A DNA stretch of 64,000 nucleotides from an uncultured Subdoligranulum sp. (GTDB taxonomy: Bacteria > Bacillota > Clostridia > Oscillospirales > Ruminococcaceae): contig NZ_OZ007030.1 of assembly GCF_963931595.1 (NCBI RefSeq), positions 2,534,481 to 2,598,480 on the forward strand, read 5' to 3'. The notes beneath the pieces were generated by a model. It was not told the origin of the DNA. It did not search any database and saw only the letters and a list, made by a program, of their open reading frames with translations. Both the position numbers and the translations under genes were made by a program. The stretch's first letter is position 1; each line of letters starts with the position of its first letter. Of this stretch, positions 42,647 through 51,015 are shown piece after piece.

Positions 42647-43519
42647 TCAGGCCGCCGGCTCCGCGTTTTCCTGCCGCTGGAGGGCCTCCGCCAGCGTGCC
42701 CAGCGTGCTGGTCTGCTCATACACCAGCGTTCCGTTGGAGAGATAGCGCATCTGGAGCAGGTTGCCCTCCTCGTCGTAGCTGCTCTCCTCCTCCCAGTCC
42801 GATACACCGGTGGAGCGGCAGCTGGTCTCGTTGCCCGCCTCATCGTAGGTGTACACTTCATCCTGCCCTGTGCTGCCGGCCTCCCCCACATAGTGGCTGG
42901 TCAGGAGCTGCCAGTCCTCGTTGAAGGTCAGCTCGTCGGTCCACTGCGACACATCCCCCTTAAGGGAACCCCACAGCGTGGTGGATACCGTCCGGCAGGT
43001 GCCGGTATGGGTGGCATCGTCGTAGGTGTAGGTCTCGTGCATGCTTTCCTGGCCGTTTTCGGTGGTGACCACCTCCACCTTGCGGCCCAGCTCGTCGTAG
43101 CTGTACTCGGTGATGACCTCCGCCGTCTCGGTGGTGCCGTCGGCCAGGAATATGGTGGTGGTGCGCTGGTTCTTCACCGGGTTGCCGTTCAGGTCGAAGG
43201 TGCGGGTGCTGTCCACCTGGCCGTCGGGGTCATAGTAGGTCTGGGACACCTTCACGTCGTCCCCGTTGTAGAGATACTCCCACCGGGAACCCTGGCCGTC
43301 GTAGTTGTCCATTCCCAGCAGGTTGCCCTTCTCATCGTACCGCTGGTTGATGATGAACCGGTACGCCTCGGTGCCGTCCTCGTTGTAGTTGATCTGGGTG
43401 GTGTAGAGCACCACCTGTTTTTTGCGGTTCTGCAGGGTCTGGGCGGCCGCCGCCCCGTCGGCGCAGGCCGTGAGCAGCAGCGCTGCCGCGGCGCAGAAAG
43501 CCAGTATCCGTCTTTTCAT
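42647..43519 (-). CDS. Lipoprotein with YD/RHS-like repeats
   Basis: 290 aa. Lipobox LLTAC (Cys about residue 19). The rest consists of short beta repeats such as NYNEDGTEAYR, RYDEKGNLLGM, YYDPDGQVDST, SYDELGRKVEV and SYDEEGNLLQM, resembling RHS/YD repeats at low copy. It probably forms an extracellular beta structure; ligand unknown. It is 18 bp downstream of another lipoprotein and probably co-transcribed from its LytTR-type promoter. Confidence 0.75.
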   Translation of the reverse strand: MKRRILAFCAAAALLLTACADGAAAAQTLQNRKKQVVLYTTQINYNEDGTEAYRFIINQRYDEKGNLLGMDNYDGQGSRWEYLYNGDDVKVSQTYYDPDGQVDSTRTFDLNGNPVKNQRTTTIFLADGTTETAEVITEYSYDELGRKVEVVTTENGQESMHETYTYDDATHTGTCRTVSTTLWGSLKGDVSQWTDELTFNEDWQLLTSHYVGEAGSTGQDEVYTYDEAGNETSCRSTGVSDWEEESSYDEEGNLLQMRYLSNGTLVYEQTSTLGTLAEALQRQENAEPAA

Positions 43520-43537
43520 ACTGTTTCTCCTTTCCGG

Positions 43538-44566
43538 TCAGGAGACCAGGGTGCATTCCAGCACATAGTCCCGGTCATATTCGGTGCGCTCCCACATGTA
43601 CAGCGGGTCGGCGGTGAAGTCGTCGGTGGACCGCATGACGAAGCTGTCCTCGTAGAAGCCGCCCTCGCCCATGTAGAGCACCCAGTCGTAGTGGGGATTG
43701 TCCAGGTTGAAGGGGTTGTTCTTTTCGATGTTGCGGATGGTGTAGTCCAGGCCGGTCTCGTGGATGTACTCCACATTCTCGGTGTGGTCGTAGCAGAGCC
43801 GCTCGCAGTTGGTGAGGGCCCCCTTGCGCCAGTCGAATTCCCCGAAGGTGACGGTCCAGTCGTAGTCCTGCCAGTAGGAGGTGTACCCGCCCACATGGTC
43901 CTCGAACATCTCGCTGCGGTAGGTGCGGCCCTCCAGCACGCAGTCCACGTCAAAGTCCTCGTCGGGGGTCAGGTCCCGCACCGTCCAGCTGCCGTGGACC
44001 GGCTCATAGTCCAGCGTCAGGGTGGCGCCCCCGTGGAAGGTGAACCAGCCGTAGGTGCGCCCCTCAAAGTCCAGCCCCACCCGGGCCATGGGCTGCACGG
44101 GGTTGGTGTTGTCCAGCGTGGAGCTTTCCACCCCGTAGGCCGGCAGCAGCACCGACTCCTCGCCCCCGCCGCCGATGCCCAGCAGGGCGTAGGTATCCTG
44201 CTTCATCAGCCCGCTCACCACATAGAGGTCGGGCTCCTTCTTGGCTTCCACCGCAGCGGGCACCGAGGTGACGCTCTCCAGCACCCAGTTCTTTTTTTCC
44301 TCATCGTAGACGGCCAGCGCCGTGCACTGGTCGGTGTACACCGTGAAGCCGTTGTCCGACACCACGGTGGCCGTCACGGTATCGCCGTCCTCCCCCGGCT
44401 GGTGGGTAATGTCGGACACCGAGGTGATGCCCGCCAGGCGGTCGGTGAAGAGTGCCTCCACCCCCAGCAGGTCCTCGAGGGCATCGTCGGGGATTTCCCG
44501 GGAACCGCAGGCGGTCAGCAGCAGGGCCAGGCAGGCCACAGGCAGCAGGGACAGGGTCTTTTTCAT
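43538..44566 (-). CDS. Lipoprotein with LytTR-type promoter (paralogue of 61898-62887)
   Basis: 342 aa. Lipobox LLTAC (Cys about residue 20). Similar in layout and wording to the lipoprotein at 61898-62887 (GDTVTATV / DDTVTATV; DLTPDEDFDVDCVL / DVQPGSDFSMDCVL; FGEFDWRKGALT / LGNFDWTTLSFT), so the two are paralogues. No named family recognised. ATG set by AAGGAGG-like upstream sequence. The promoter carries paired TTTTGC repeats. Confidence 0.75.
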   Translation of the reverse strand: MKKTLSLLPVACLALLLTACGSREIPDDALEDLLGVEALFTDRLAGITSVSDITHQPGEDGDTVTATVVSDNGFTVYTDQCTALAVYDEEKKNWVLESVTSVPAAVEAKKEPDLYVVSGLMKQDTYALLGIGGGGEESVLLPAYGVESSTLDNTNPVQPMARVGLDFEGRTYGWFTFHGGATLTLDYEPVHGSWTVRDLTPDEDFDVDCVLEGRTYRSEMFEDHVGGYTSYWQDYDWTVTFGEFDWRKGALTNCERLCYDHTENVEYIHETGLDYTIRNIEKNNPFNLDNPHYDWVLYMGEGGFYEDSFVMRSTDDFTADPLYMWERTEYDRDYVLECTLVS

Positions 44567-44629
44567 CGCGGATACCTCCTTCGGGCAAAAAAAATCAGAC
44601 CGGAAAGGTGCAGGCACCTTTTCAGTCTG

Positions 44630-44694
44630 AGCATAGCATATTCCGTTCCGGCCCCGCCACGGCTTTTGCAAAACTGGTCGGATTTGGCGCAAAA
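44630..44694 (-). promoter_or_regulatory. LytTR-type direct repeat and promoter of the 44566 lipoprotein
   Basis: On the minus strand TTTTGC at 44689-44694 and 44668-44673 are 21 bp apart, the spacing at which two LytTR DNA-binding domains sit on one face of DNA. TATGCT (44635-44640) follows 27 bp downstream. The same arrangement recurs at 62931-62989. Confidence 0.6.
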
Positions 44695-44706
44695 CCCGCA
44701 GGGGCT

Positions 44707-45024
44707 TCAGGGGTCCTCCCGGCGGAGCAGCTGGGCCAGGTAGGTGCGGGCGGCGTCGGCGTCCCCCCGCTCCAGAAAGCCCTGGAGCACCAGCAGTTCG
44801 TTCTTGGCGTCGTGGCGGGCGATGCGCAGTTTGCCGATGGCCTCCATCTGGTCCCGCAGCATGCGGTAGAGATGCCGCTCCTGCATGGCGATGGCCGCCA
44901 TCTCCCGCAGAGTGTGCCGCCGCTGCAGCCAGTAGGCCCCGAAGGCCGCCGGCACCGCCAGGCAGATCAGCGCCGTCATGAAGAGCAGCGTATCCAGGGC
45001 CGAGCCCTGCCACCAGTTACCCAT
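44707..45024 (-). CDS. Small membrane protein carrying only a histidine phosphoacceptor helix
   Basis: 105 aa. One transmembrane helix (residues ~13-33), a coiled-coil-like helix (~36-66), then ARHDAKNELLVLQGFL with H71 in the H-D-x-x-N box of AgrC/Spo0B-type dimerisation domains. It stops 35 residues later without any ATPase domain. It starts inside the end of the kinase gene (8-bp overlap) with an AAGGAGG site. It could be phosphorylated in trans by the neighbouring kinase, whose own box is degenerate, or be the stub of a second kinase. Confidence 0.7.
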   Translation of the reverse strand: MGNWWQGSALDTLLFMTALICLAVPAAFGAYWLQRRHTLREMAAIAMQERHLYRMLRDQMEAIGKLRIARHDAKNELLVLQGFLERGDADAARTYLAQLLRREDP

Positions 45025-46312
45025 GGGTTTCCTCCTTGGCGGGCAGGCAGACCATGGCGGTGGCCACCGCCATGCCCTGCCCGTATTCCAGTGTATAGCT
45101 GCCGTCGTAGCGGGCGGCGATCTCCCGCAAAATCTTCTGCCCGAAGCCGTGGCCCGGGCCCTGCTGCCGCACCGGCCGGGGGCCCATGGTGTTTTCCACC
45201 GTGACGCAGAGCCGCCCCGCCACCGTGACGAACCGCACATCCACCGTTCCCGGCCGGGGCCCCGCGGCCGCCGCCGTCACGGCGTTGCTCAAAAGATTGT
45301 ACAGCAGGCTGGCCAGGTCCACCGGGGGCAGCGTGCAGTCCCGGGGCAGCGTTCCCCGGATGTTCAGCGCCACCCCGGCTTCGGTGCAGCGGCGGGCCGC
45401 CTCGGCCAGCGAAACATCCGCCACCGGGTTGTCGGCGTAGCGCCGGGCTGCCTGGCTCTCCTGCCGGGTCAGCGCCCGCACCTTGTCCAGAGCCGCCTGG
45501 GTGCTACCTTCCGCCAGCAGGGCGTCCAGCGCTTCCAGGTTTTCCCGGTGGGCCGCATGGAGCGTGCGCAGCTCGGTGAGGCTGCGCTGCTGGGTTTCCA
45601 CCGCCCGCTGGTGCATGGCCTCCCGGGCCGCCGCGATGGCCACCGTCTGCTTGGCCTGCCGCCGCAGCAGCCAGAAAAACACCGCCGCCAGCAAAAGGCC
45701 CAGCTCCGCCACCCGCCAGGAGAGGATGGCCGCCGTTTCCAGCCGGCTGTCCCCCTGGAGGGACTGGCGGGCCTGGTCCAGGTTGAAGAGCAGGTTCACC
45801 GCCGGGGAGGCCGCCGCCAGCGCCGTGTAGACCGGCCCGGGCAGCTTTTCCACCAGACGGGCCAGCCGGTCGGTGATGAGCACCGCCAGCCCGCAGGCCA
45901 GCGCCGACGCCGCCAGGAACATCACCTGCCACACCGGCCGCAGGGGCAGGCCGGTCTGGAGCAGCAGGATGATGGGCGGCATGATGAAGACGCTCTGGAT
46001 GCACACATAGGGAAACAGCACAAAGAGCCTTCGCCGCCAGTCGCCGCCGAAACAGTACCACAAAAGCACCGGCAGCATCAGCGCCATCACGGTGCCGTGG
46101 AGAATGGCCAGGCTGCGGCCGTCGTTGGTGTACTGCCAGTAGAAATCGATCACCGGCTTGATGCCCAGCAGCACCGCGCAGTACAGCGCAAAAAGGGCGT
46201 GCCGCCGGGGACTGCGGGGGGTGAGCAGGAACCGTATGGCGTACACCCCGAAAATGTAGGCGGGCACCACCGGCAGGGCGCTGACCAGCACGATCTCCAG
46301 GGCGGCGCTCAC
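45017..46312 (-). CDS. GHKL histidine kinase with degenerate phosphoacceptor box
   Basis: 431 aa. Residues ~1-215 contain about six or seven membrane helices. Then a coiled coil leads to the place of the H-box, which reads LHAAHRENLEALDALL: aligned to RHDxxN, His and Asp are both Ala (253, 254). The ATPase domain is intact by motif: N-box NLLSNA (N343), GHGFG 387-391. So it looks able to bind ATP but not to phosphorylate itself at the usual His. It overlaps the regulator (ATGA) and the small His-box protein. Confidence 0.82.
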   Translation of the reverse strand: MSAALEIVLVSALPVVPAYIFGVYAIRFLLTPRSPRRHALFALYCAVLLGIKPVIDFYWQYTNDGRSLAILHGTVMALMLPVLLWYCFGGDWRRRLFVLFPYVCIQSVFIMPPIILLLQTGLPLRPVWQVMFLAASALACGLAVLITDRLARLVEKLPGPVYTALAAASPAVNLLFNLDQARQSLQGDSRLETAAILSWRVAELGLLLAAVFFWLLRRQAKQTVAIAAAREAMHQRAVETQQRSLTELRTLHAAHRENLEALDALLAEGSTQAALDKVRALTRQESQAARRYADNPVADVSLAEAARRCTEAGVALNIRGTLPRDCTLPPVDLASLLYNLLSNAVTAAAAGPRPGTVDVRFVTVAGRLCVTVENTMGPRPVRQQGPGHGFGQKILREIAARYDGSYTLEYGQGMAVATAMVCLPAKEETHG

Positions 46313-46746
46313 GGCAGGTCCTCCCGGGGGACGGGCTGCAGCGTATCGGCGTAGGCCAGAAAGCTGCGTCGCACCGCCGTCTGGTAACTGCGGCTGATGG
46401 GCACCTTCGCCCCGCCCGCCATCCGCAGTTCGGTCTTGTCGTACCGCTCCACGAAGGGCCAGTGCACGGCGTAGCTCTTGTGGGTCTGGCAGAAGGCCAC
46501 CGGGTCCAGCCGGGCCAGCAGCGCCCGGCCCAGGGCAATGCCGTCCTGGCCCGGCATCTGGATGTCCAGCACCGCCACGTCAAAGGGCCGCTCTTCCGCC
46601 GCCGCCAGCAGCGTGCCGCCCTCCCGGCAGCAGACCAGCTCGTGGGGCAGGTCGGCCAGCGCACCGCGGAGCAGCGCTTCCTCCTGCGCCAGCAGGGCGG
46701 GGGTATCGTCGCACAGCGCGATGCGCAAAGGGGCGGGCGTGTCCAT
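46309..46746 (-). CDS. LytTR-family response regulator with internal deletion
   Basis: 145 aa; the family is usually ~230-250. The N-terminal receiver is good to about residue 80 (acidic pocket D13-D14, phosphoacceptor D61 in VAVLDIQMPGQDG). It then jumps into the second half of a LytTR domain (FCQTHKSYAVHWPFVERYD, GGAKVPISRSYQTAVRRSFL). Missing are the receiver Thr/Ser and Lys and the first half of the DNA-binding domain, about 90-100 residues, with the frame kept. DNA binding is doubtful. AAGGAGG site. Confidence 0.8.
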   Translation of the reverse strand: MDTPAPLRIALCDDTPALLAQEEALLRGALADLPHELVCCREGGTLLAAAEERPFDVAVLDIQMPGQDGIALGRALLARLDPVAFCQTHKSYAVHWPFVERYDKTELRMAGGAKVPISRSYQTAVRRSFLAYADTLQPVPREDLP

Positions 46747-46780
46747 GGGAGGTCCTCCTTTTTCGGGGATGATTTGTTTC

Positions 46781-46887
46781 ATTATACCATAATCGCCCCC
46801 GCCGGGGAAGTTTTGCCTGCGGATTTTGCGTCAAATCCTGCGGGTTTTGCACAGCCACTGGCGCTGCGGCCGCCGCCATGGTACACT
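46781..46887. promoter_or_regulatory. Divergent region: two-component promoter and LytTR-type repeats before the WG lipoprotein
   Basis: Minus strand: extended -10 TGGTATAAT (TATAAT 46781-46786) for the regulator/kinase operon. Plus strand: TTTTGC at 46811-46816, 46824-46829 and 46845-46850; the last two are 21 bp apart. TACACT (46882-46887) follows 31 bp later for the WG-repeat lipoprotein. The layout matches the repeats before the two other lipoprotein genes. Confidence 0.6.
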
Positions 46888-46939
46888 GTAGGTAACTATC
46901 ACAAAAAACGGCGGTCCCGCCGCCCGAAGGAGGTATCCT

Positions 46940-48247
46940 ATGCGCAACCATACCCTCTCTGCTTTGGTGCTGTCCGGTCTGCTGCTGGCCGGCTGCGGCC
47001 GCACCCCCACCGCGACGCCCACCGTCACGGCGGAACCTGCCACCGCCGAGGCGGCAGCCTCCCCCGAATCCGCCGCCCCCGTGGCGGCCGAACCTGCCGC
47101 TCCCGCTGCCACCGAACAGCCCCAGGCCGTGGCCACCTGGGTGGTGGAGCCCACCCTGGAGGCCGACAACATCGACGTGCTGCGCCAGCAGCGGGGCACC
47201 GCCAACGAGCAGGACTACAACGCCTTCGCCATGCACAAGGACGACGGGCTCTGCCTTATCGTCCAGGGCGGCCGCATGGGCCTCATCGACTACGACGGCA
47301 ACCTGGTGGCCCCCGCCCAGTACGACACGGTGGAGCTGGGCATGTACGGGCGGTATGTGCTGTCCAACGGCGGCGGCGAGTTTTCCGGTGGGTCCTCCTG
47401 GACGCTGGAGAACAACCAGCTGGTATCCCTGGCCGGGGCCTCCATGGTGGACACGGTGGGCACCGCCCCCAACCGGGTGCTCTACTGGGTGCCCGAGCGG
47501 GATTCGATGTACATCAGCGGCGGCGCCGACACCTGGCTGGAAGCCCCCTATACCGCCGCCACCCCCTGCGCCGGGTGGGTGGTGACCAGGATCGAGGACG
47601 AGTGCGCCACCGAATGGGACGGCTACGTCCTCACCGACGGCACCCGGCCGGTGTCGGACACTCACTACGAGGACGCCGGGGCCTTCAGCAGCGGGCTGAT
47701 CCCCATGTGCCAGGGCGGCAAGTGGGGCTACCTGAACGCCCGGGGCGAGACGGTGCTGCCCTTTGAGTTTGACGCCTGCTGGGACCAGTCCTCCTTCCAG
47801 GATCCGCTGCCCTACGCCGCCACCGAGGGCTGCGTGGTGGTCTGCCGGGAAGGGCAGTACGCCCTCTACGACGTGGCGGGCAACTGCCTCATCGACTTCG
47901 GCCAGTACGAGGCGCTGCGCCCCGTGCATGACGGCAAGCTGTGGGCCAGGCAGGGCGGCAAGTGGGGCGTGCTGGCGCTGACCACGCCGCCCACCCTGCC
48001 GGCGGAGGACCGCTACCCCGCCGCCGGTGTGACGGTGGCCCCCGACGCCGAGGATTCCGGCGCGGCGGTGGCCGATGCGGACGGCGGCCTGGTGCTGCGG
48101 GCCGGCCCCGGCACCGACACGCTGCGGCTGGGACTGATCCCCTACGGCACCCGGCTGTGGATCAGCGGCGCCTCCTCCACGGTGGAGGGCTGGGTCTATG
48201 TGGACCAGGGCGGCTGGGTGAGTTCCGAGTACCTTGTGCGCAGCTGA
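46940..48247 (+). CDS. WG-repeat lipoprotein with C-terminal SH3-like domain
   Basis: 435 aa. Lipobox LLAGC (Cys about residue 18), Thr/Pro/Ala linker to ~65, then WG-type repeats (GRMGLIDYDGNLVAPAQYDTV, GKWGYLNARGETVLPFEFDA, GQYALYDVAGNCLIDFGQYEAL, GKWGVLAL). The last ~60 residues resemble a bacterial SH3 cell-wall-binding domain (GLVLRAGPGTDTLRLGLIPYGTRL, GWVYVDQGGWV). Surface protein, role unknown; divergent from the two-component operon. Confidence 0.85.
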   Translation: MRNHTLSALVLSGLLLAGCGRTPTATPTVTAEPATAEAAASPESAAPVAAEPAAPAATEQPQAVATWVVEPTLEADNIDVLRQQRGTANEQDYNAFAMHKDDGLCLIVQGGRMGLIDYDGNLVAPAQYDTVELGMYGRYVLSNGGGEFSGGSSWTLENNQLVSLAGASMVDTVGTAPNRVLYWVPERDSMYISGGADTWLEAPYTAATPCAGWVVTRIEDECATEWDGYVLTDGTRPVSDTHYEDAGAFSSGLIPMCQGGKWGYLNARGETVLPFEFDACWDQSSFQDPLPYAATEGCVVVCREGQYALYDVAGNCLIDFGQYEALRPVHDGKLWARQGGKWGVLALTTPPTLPAEDRYPAAGVTVAPDAEDSGAAVADADGGLVLRAGPGTDTLRLGLIPYGTRLWISGASSTVEGWVYVDQGGWVSSEYLVRS

Positions 48248-48278
48248 CCGCGTTTTTCCTCTTTTTCCCATATGAATG

Positions 48279-48324
48279 CCCGCCGCCGGTATGCCTTGCA
48301 TCCCGGCGGCGGGTTTGCTATACT
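48279..48324 (+). promoter_or_regulatory. Terminator of the WG lipoprotein overlapping the GH32 promoter
   Basis: CCCGCCGCCGG (48279-48289) pairs with CCGGCGGCGGG (48303-48313), followed by TTTGC. TTGCAT (48296-48301) in the loop, a 17-bp spacer and TATACT (48319-48324) form the promoter of the next gene. Termination and initiation signals are superimposed. Confidence 0.65.
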
Positions 48325-48368
48325 GAAAAAAAATCCGCTGCGTTTCCAAGGGAAGGGAGTTGCTCAAC

Positions 48369-49721
48369 ATGGCACACTGGCGTCAAGCGTTGCATCTGGA
48401 GCCGCCCCAGGGCTGGCTCAACGACCCCAACGGGCTGTGCTTTTTCGGGGGACAATACCACGTCTTTTTCCAGTACGCCCCGCTGGGGGCGGAGGGTTCC
48501 GGCCCCAAGGGCTGGGGCCACTGGCAGAGCGCCGACCTGCTGCACTGGACCTTCGCGGGCATGCCGCTGCGGCCCGACACACCCTGGGACCAGAGCGGGG
48601 CCTATTCGGGCTGCGCGGTGCCCTTTGGCGACACGCTGCGGCTCTACTACACCGGCAACGTGAAGCACCCCGGCCCCTACGACTACATCCACGAGGGCCG
48701 GGAATCCAACACCCTGCTGGTGGAGACCCCCGACGGCCTGCAGATGGGCCCCAAGGAGCGGCTGATGGAAAGTGGGGACTATCCGGCGGACTGCTCCCTC
48801 CATGTGCGGGACCCCAAGGTCTGGCGGGAGGATGGCCTTTGGAAGATGCTGCTGGGCGCCCGCAGTCTTGCGGACGCCGGGCGGGCGCTGCTCTACCACA
48901 GCACCGACGGCCGGGCCTGGACCCTGGCCCGGGTGCTGGAACTTTCCCCCGCCTTCGGCTATATGTGGGAGTGCCCCGACACCTTCACGGTGGGCGGACG
49001 GCGGTGGCTGGGCGTCTGCCCCCAGGGTCTGCCCCACGGCGAGACGGAAAACCAGAACCAGTACCAGAGCGGCTGGTTTGCCCTGGCGGGCGACCTGGAA
49101 ACGGGGACGATCTCCGGCTTCACCGAGTGGGACAAGGGCTTTGACTTCTACGCCCCCCAGACGCTGGAAGCCCCCGACGGCCGGGTGCTGCTCGTGGGCT
49201 GGATGGGCATGCCCGACGCCGACTACCGCAACCCCACCGCCGCCCTGGGCTGGCAGCACTGTCTGACGCTGCCCCGGGAACTGGAAGCGGACGGCGGCGG
49301 CCTGCGCCAGCGGCCTTTGCGGGAGCTGGACGCCCTGGCGGAAGGTACCCCCTTTGCGCTGAACGGCGAAACCCGCACGGTGCCGCTGCCCTTCCGGCTG
49401 CGGATGGCGGCGGAGGGCGACTTCACGCTGACGCTGGCGGGCGGGCTGACCTTTACCCGCCGGGACGACGCCGGGCTGCTGGAACTGCGCTTTACAGACG
49501 ACGCCCTGGGCGGCGGGCGTACAGTACGCCGGGCCCGGTGGGCGGGCGGCCCGCTGACGGTGGACCTGGTGGCGGACCGGTCGGCGCTGGAATTCTACTG
49601 CGACGGCGGCCGGCTGGTCTTTGCCACCCGGTGGTATCCCGGGGACCCCGCCGTGCCGGTGGCACTGCAGGGCGCCGAAGCCACCGTGCAGACGCTGGGG
49701 TCCATGACCTTCACCCTGTAA
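48369..49721 (+). CDS. Glycoside hydrolase family 32, second copy
   Basis: 450 aa, cytoplasmic. Catalytic D19 in WLNDPNG, RDP 147-149, E201 in WECPD. The C-terminal beta-sandwich is shorter than in the first copy. ATG at 48369 is preferred to a TTG three codons earlier because GGGAG is then 9 bases away. It has its own promoter and terminator and no transporter of its own; it precedes the lacI-PTS-GH32 locus. Confidence 0.9.
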   Translation: MAHWRQALHLEPPQGWLNDPNGLCFFGGQYHVFFQYAPLGAEGSGPKGWGHWQSADLLHWTFAGMPLRPDTPWDQSGAYSGCAVPFGDTLRLYYTGNVKHPGPYDYIHEGRESNTLLVETPDGLQMGPKERLMESGDYPADCSLHVRDPKVWREDGLWKMLLGARSLADAGRALLYHSTDGRAWTLARVLELSPAFGYMWECPDTFTVGGRRWLGVCPQGLPHGETENQNQYQSGWFALAGDLETGTISGFTEWDKGFDFYAPQTLEAPDGRVLLVGWMGMPDADYRNPTAALGWQHCLTLPRELEADGGGLRQRPLRELDALAEGTPFALNGETRTVPLPFRLRMAAEGDFTLTLAGGLTFTRRDDAGLLELRFTDDALGGGRTVRRARWAGGPLTVDLVADRSALEFYCDGGRLVFATRWYPGDPAVPVALQGAEATVQTLGSMTFTL

Positions 49722-49746
49722 ACCCTTCTGTACCCTTCACGGCTCT

Positions 49747-49778
49747 GCGCCTCCTTGCGAGGCGCGGGGCCTTTTTTT
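49747..49778 (+). terminator. Terminator after the second GH32 gene
   Basis: GCGCCTC (49747-49753) and GAGGCGC (49759-49765) form a hairpin; GGGGCC and seven Ts follow. Confidence 0.75.
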
Positions 49779-49881
49779 GCGCCCGGGCCCGGAATACTGC
49801 ACAAAAGAAACGTCAAAAATTTGTGTGTTTCACGAATGGAATTGGCCGTTGCCCTCGTGTACAATAGTTTTGCAAGTGCAA

Positions 49882-49895
49882 GAATACGAATTCAC
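49882..49895. promoter_or_regulatory. LacI-type operator in the lacI promoter
   Basis: GAATACGAATTCAC matches the core GAATACGTATTCAC of the large palindrome at 50914-50939 at all but one position. It lies just before the lacI ribosome site, downstream of TACAAT (49860-49865), so the regulator probably limits its own synthesis. Confidence 0.65.
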
Positions 49896-49907
49896 GGAGG
49901 ATGTTCC

Positions 49908-50876
49908 ATGATTACCATGGCGGAGATCGCCCGGCTGACCCATGTGTCCCAGCCCACGGTTTCCCGGGTGCTCAACGGCAACCCCAAGGTATCGCCGGAG
50001 ATCCGGGAGCGGGTGCTGGCCTGCGCCCGGGAGCACGATTACCAGCTCAACGCCCTGGCCAAGGGGCTGACGGGCGGCCCCACCCATCTGTTGGGGGTGC
50101 TGGTCACCGATATTTCCAACGGTTTCTTCGCCGACCTGGCCAAGGAGATCGAGACCGCCGCCCGGGAGCAGGGCTACAGCATCCTGCTCTTCAACAGCGA
50201 CTACGACCCCGACCGGGAGCAGGAATACCTGGACGTGGTGCGGCGCTACCGGGTGGACGGCGTGCTGGCGGTGCCCATCCGGGAGACAAGCCCCCAGTGG
50301 TACGACTACGTGCAGCGGCTGGACGTGCCGGTGGTGACCATCACCCGCCGGGCCGAGGGGCTGGATTCCTTCTATGCGGACCACGCCGCCGCGGGGGCCC
50401 GGGTGGCGGCCTATCTGGCCGGGCAGGGCTATGAGCGGTTCCTCTTCATCGGCAAGGACTACGACGGCAAGTACGTGGGGTTCCGCCGCTGGCTGGAGGA
50501 AGAGGGCAAGGGCGATGCCGTGACCAACCGGGTGCTGACCGGCCACGAGGAATTCCGCCGGGAGCTGGCCGACTGGCTGGCCCAGAGCAGCGGCCGGGCG
50601 GCCGTCTTTGCGGGCAACGACATCTACGCCCTGCAGGCGCTGGACATCCTGCGCGCGCTGGGCGTTTCGGTGCCCGGCCAGGTGGGGGTCATGGGATTTG
50701 ACGACACCTTCATGGGGCGGTATCTCAACCCCCGGCTGTCCACCGTGCGGCAGCCCACCGCCCAAATGGCCCGGGATGCCGTCCAGTGGCTTCTGGACCG
50801 CATCGAACATCCCGGCCCCCGGCCGCCCGAACTGCGGGCCTATGACGCAGAGCTGGTGCCGCGGGAAAGCACCTGA
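49908..50876 (+). CDS. LacI-family regulator of the sucrose PTS operon
   Basis: 322 aa. Helix-turn-helix TMAEIARLTHVSQPTVSRVL near the N-terminus, hinge, then a sugar-binding domain (GVLVTDISNGFFADLAKEIE, VMGFDDTFMGRYLNPRLSTVRQP). GGAGG site. A matching operator lies before this gene and before the PTS gene, so it probably represses both and is released by a sucrose or fructose derivative. Confidence 0.92.
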   Translation: MITMAEIARLTHVSQPTVSRVLNGNPKVSPEIRERVLACAREHDYQLNALAKGLTGGPTHLLGVLVTDISNGFFADLAKEIETAAREQGYSILLFNSDYDPDREQEYLDVVRRYRVDGVLAVPIRETSPQWYDYVQRLDVPVVTITRRAEGLDSFYADHAAAGARVAAYLAGQGYERFLFIGKDYDGKYVGFRRWLEEEGKGDAVTNRVLTGHEEFRRELADWLAQSSGRAAVFAGNDIYALQALDILRALGVSVPGQVGVMGFDDTFMGRYLNPRLSTVRQPTAQMARDAVQWLLDRIEHPGPRPPELRAYDAELVPREST

Positions 50877-50913
50877 ATCTCCCTTTTCCCCGGGAAATTC
50901 CGGGGTTTCTCCG

Positions 50914-50939
50914 TGATTGTGAATACGTATTCACAATCA
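50914..50939. promoter_or_regulatory. 26-bp perfect palindromic operator before the PTS gene
   Basis: TGATTGTGAATAC followed by its exact reverse complement. The core GAATACGTATTC has the central CG of LacI-family sites. It lies upstream of TTGACG (50953-50958) and TACAAT (50980-50985); the 21-bp gap between those boxes is long, so the exact promoter is uncertain. Confidence 0.8.
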
Positions 50940-51015
50940 GGTTTCTCACGGTTTGACGGTTTCCTCCGGCGAGGGGCCGTACAATAAATTCTCCTTTCAG
51001 AAAGGATAGAGTGCT

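Noticed and set aside
50953..50985. A standard promoter for the PTS gene from TTGACG and TACAAT
   Set aside because: The spacing is 21 bp, outside the usual 16-18; I mention the boxes with the operator but do not list a separate promoter.
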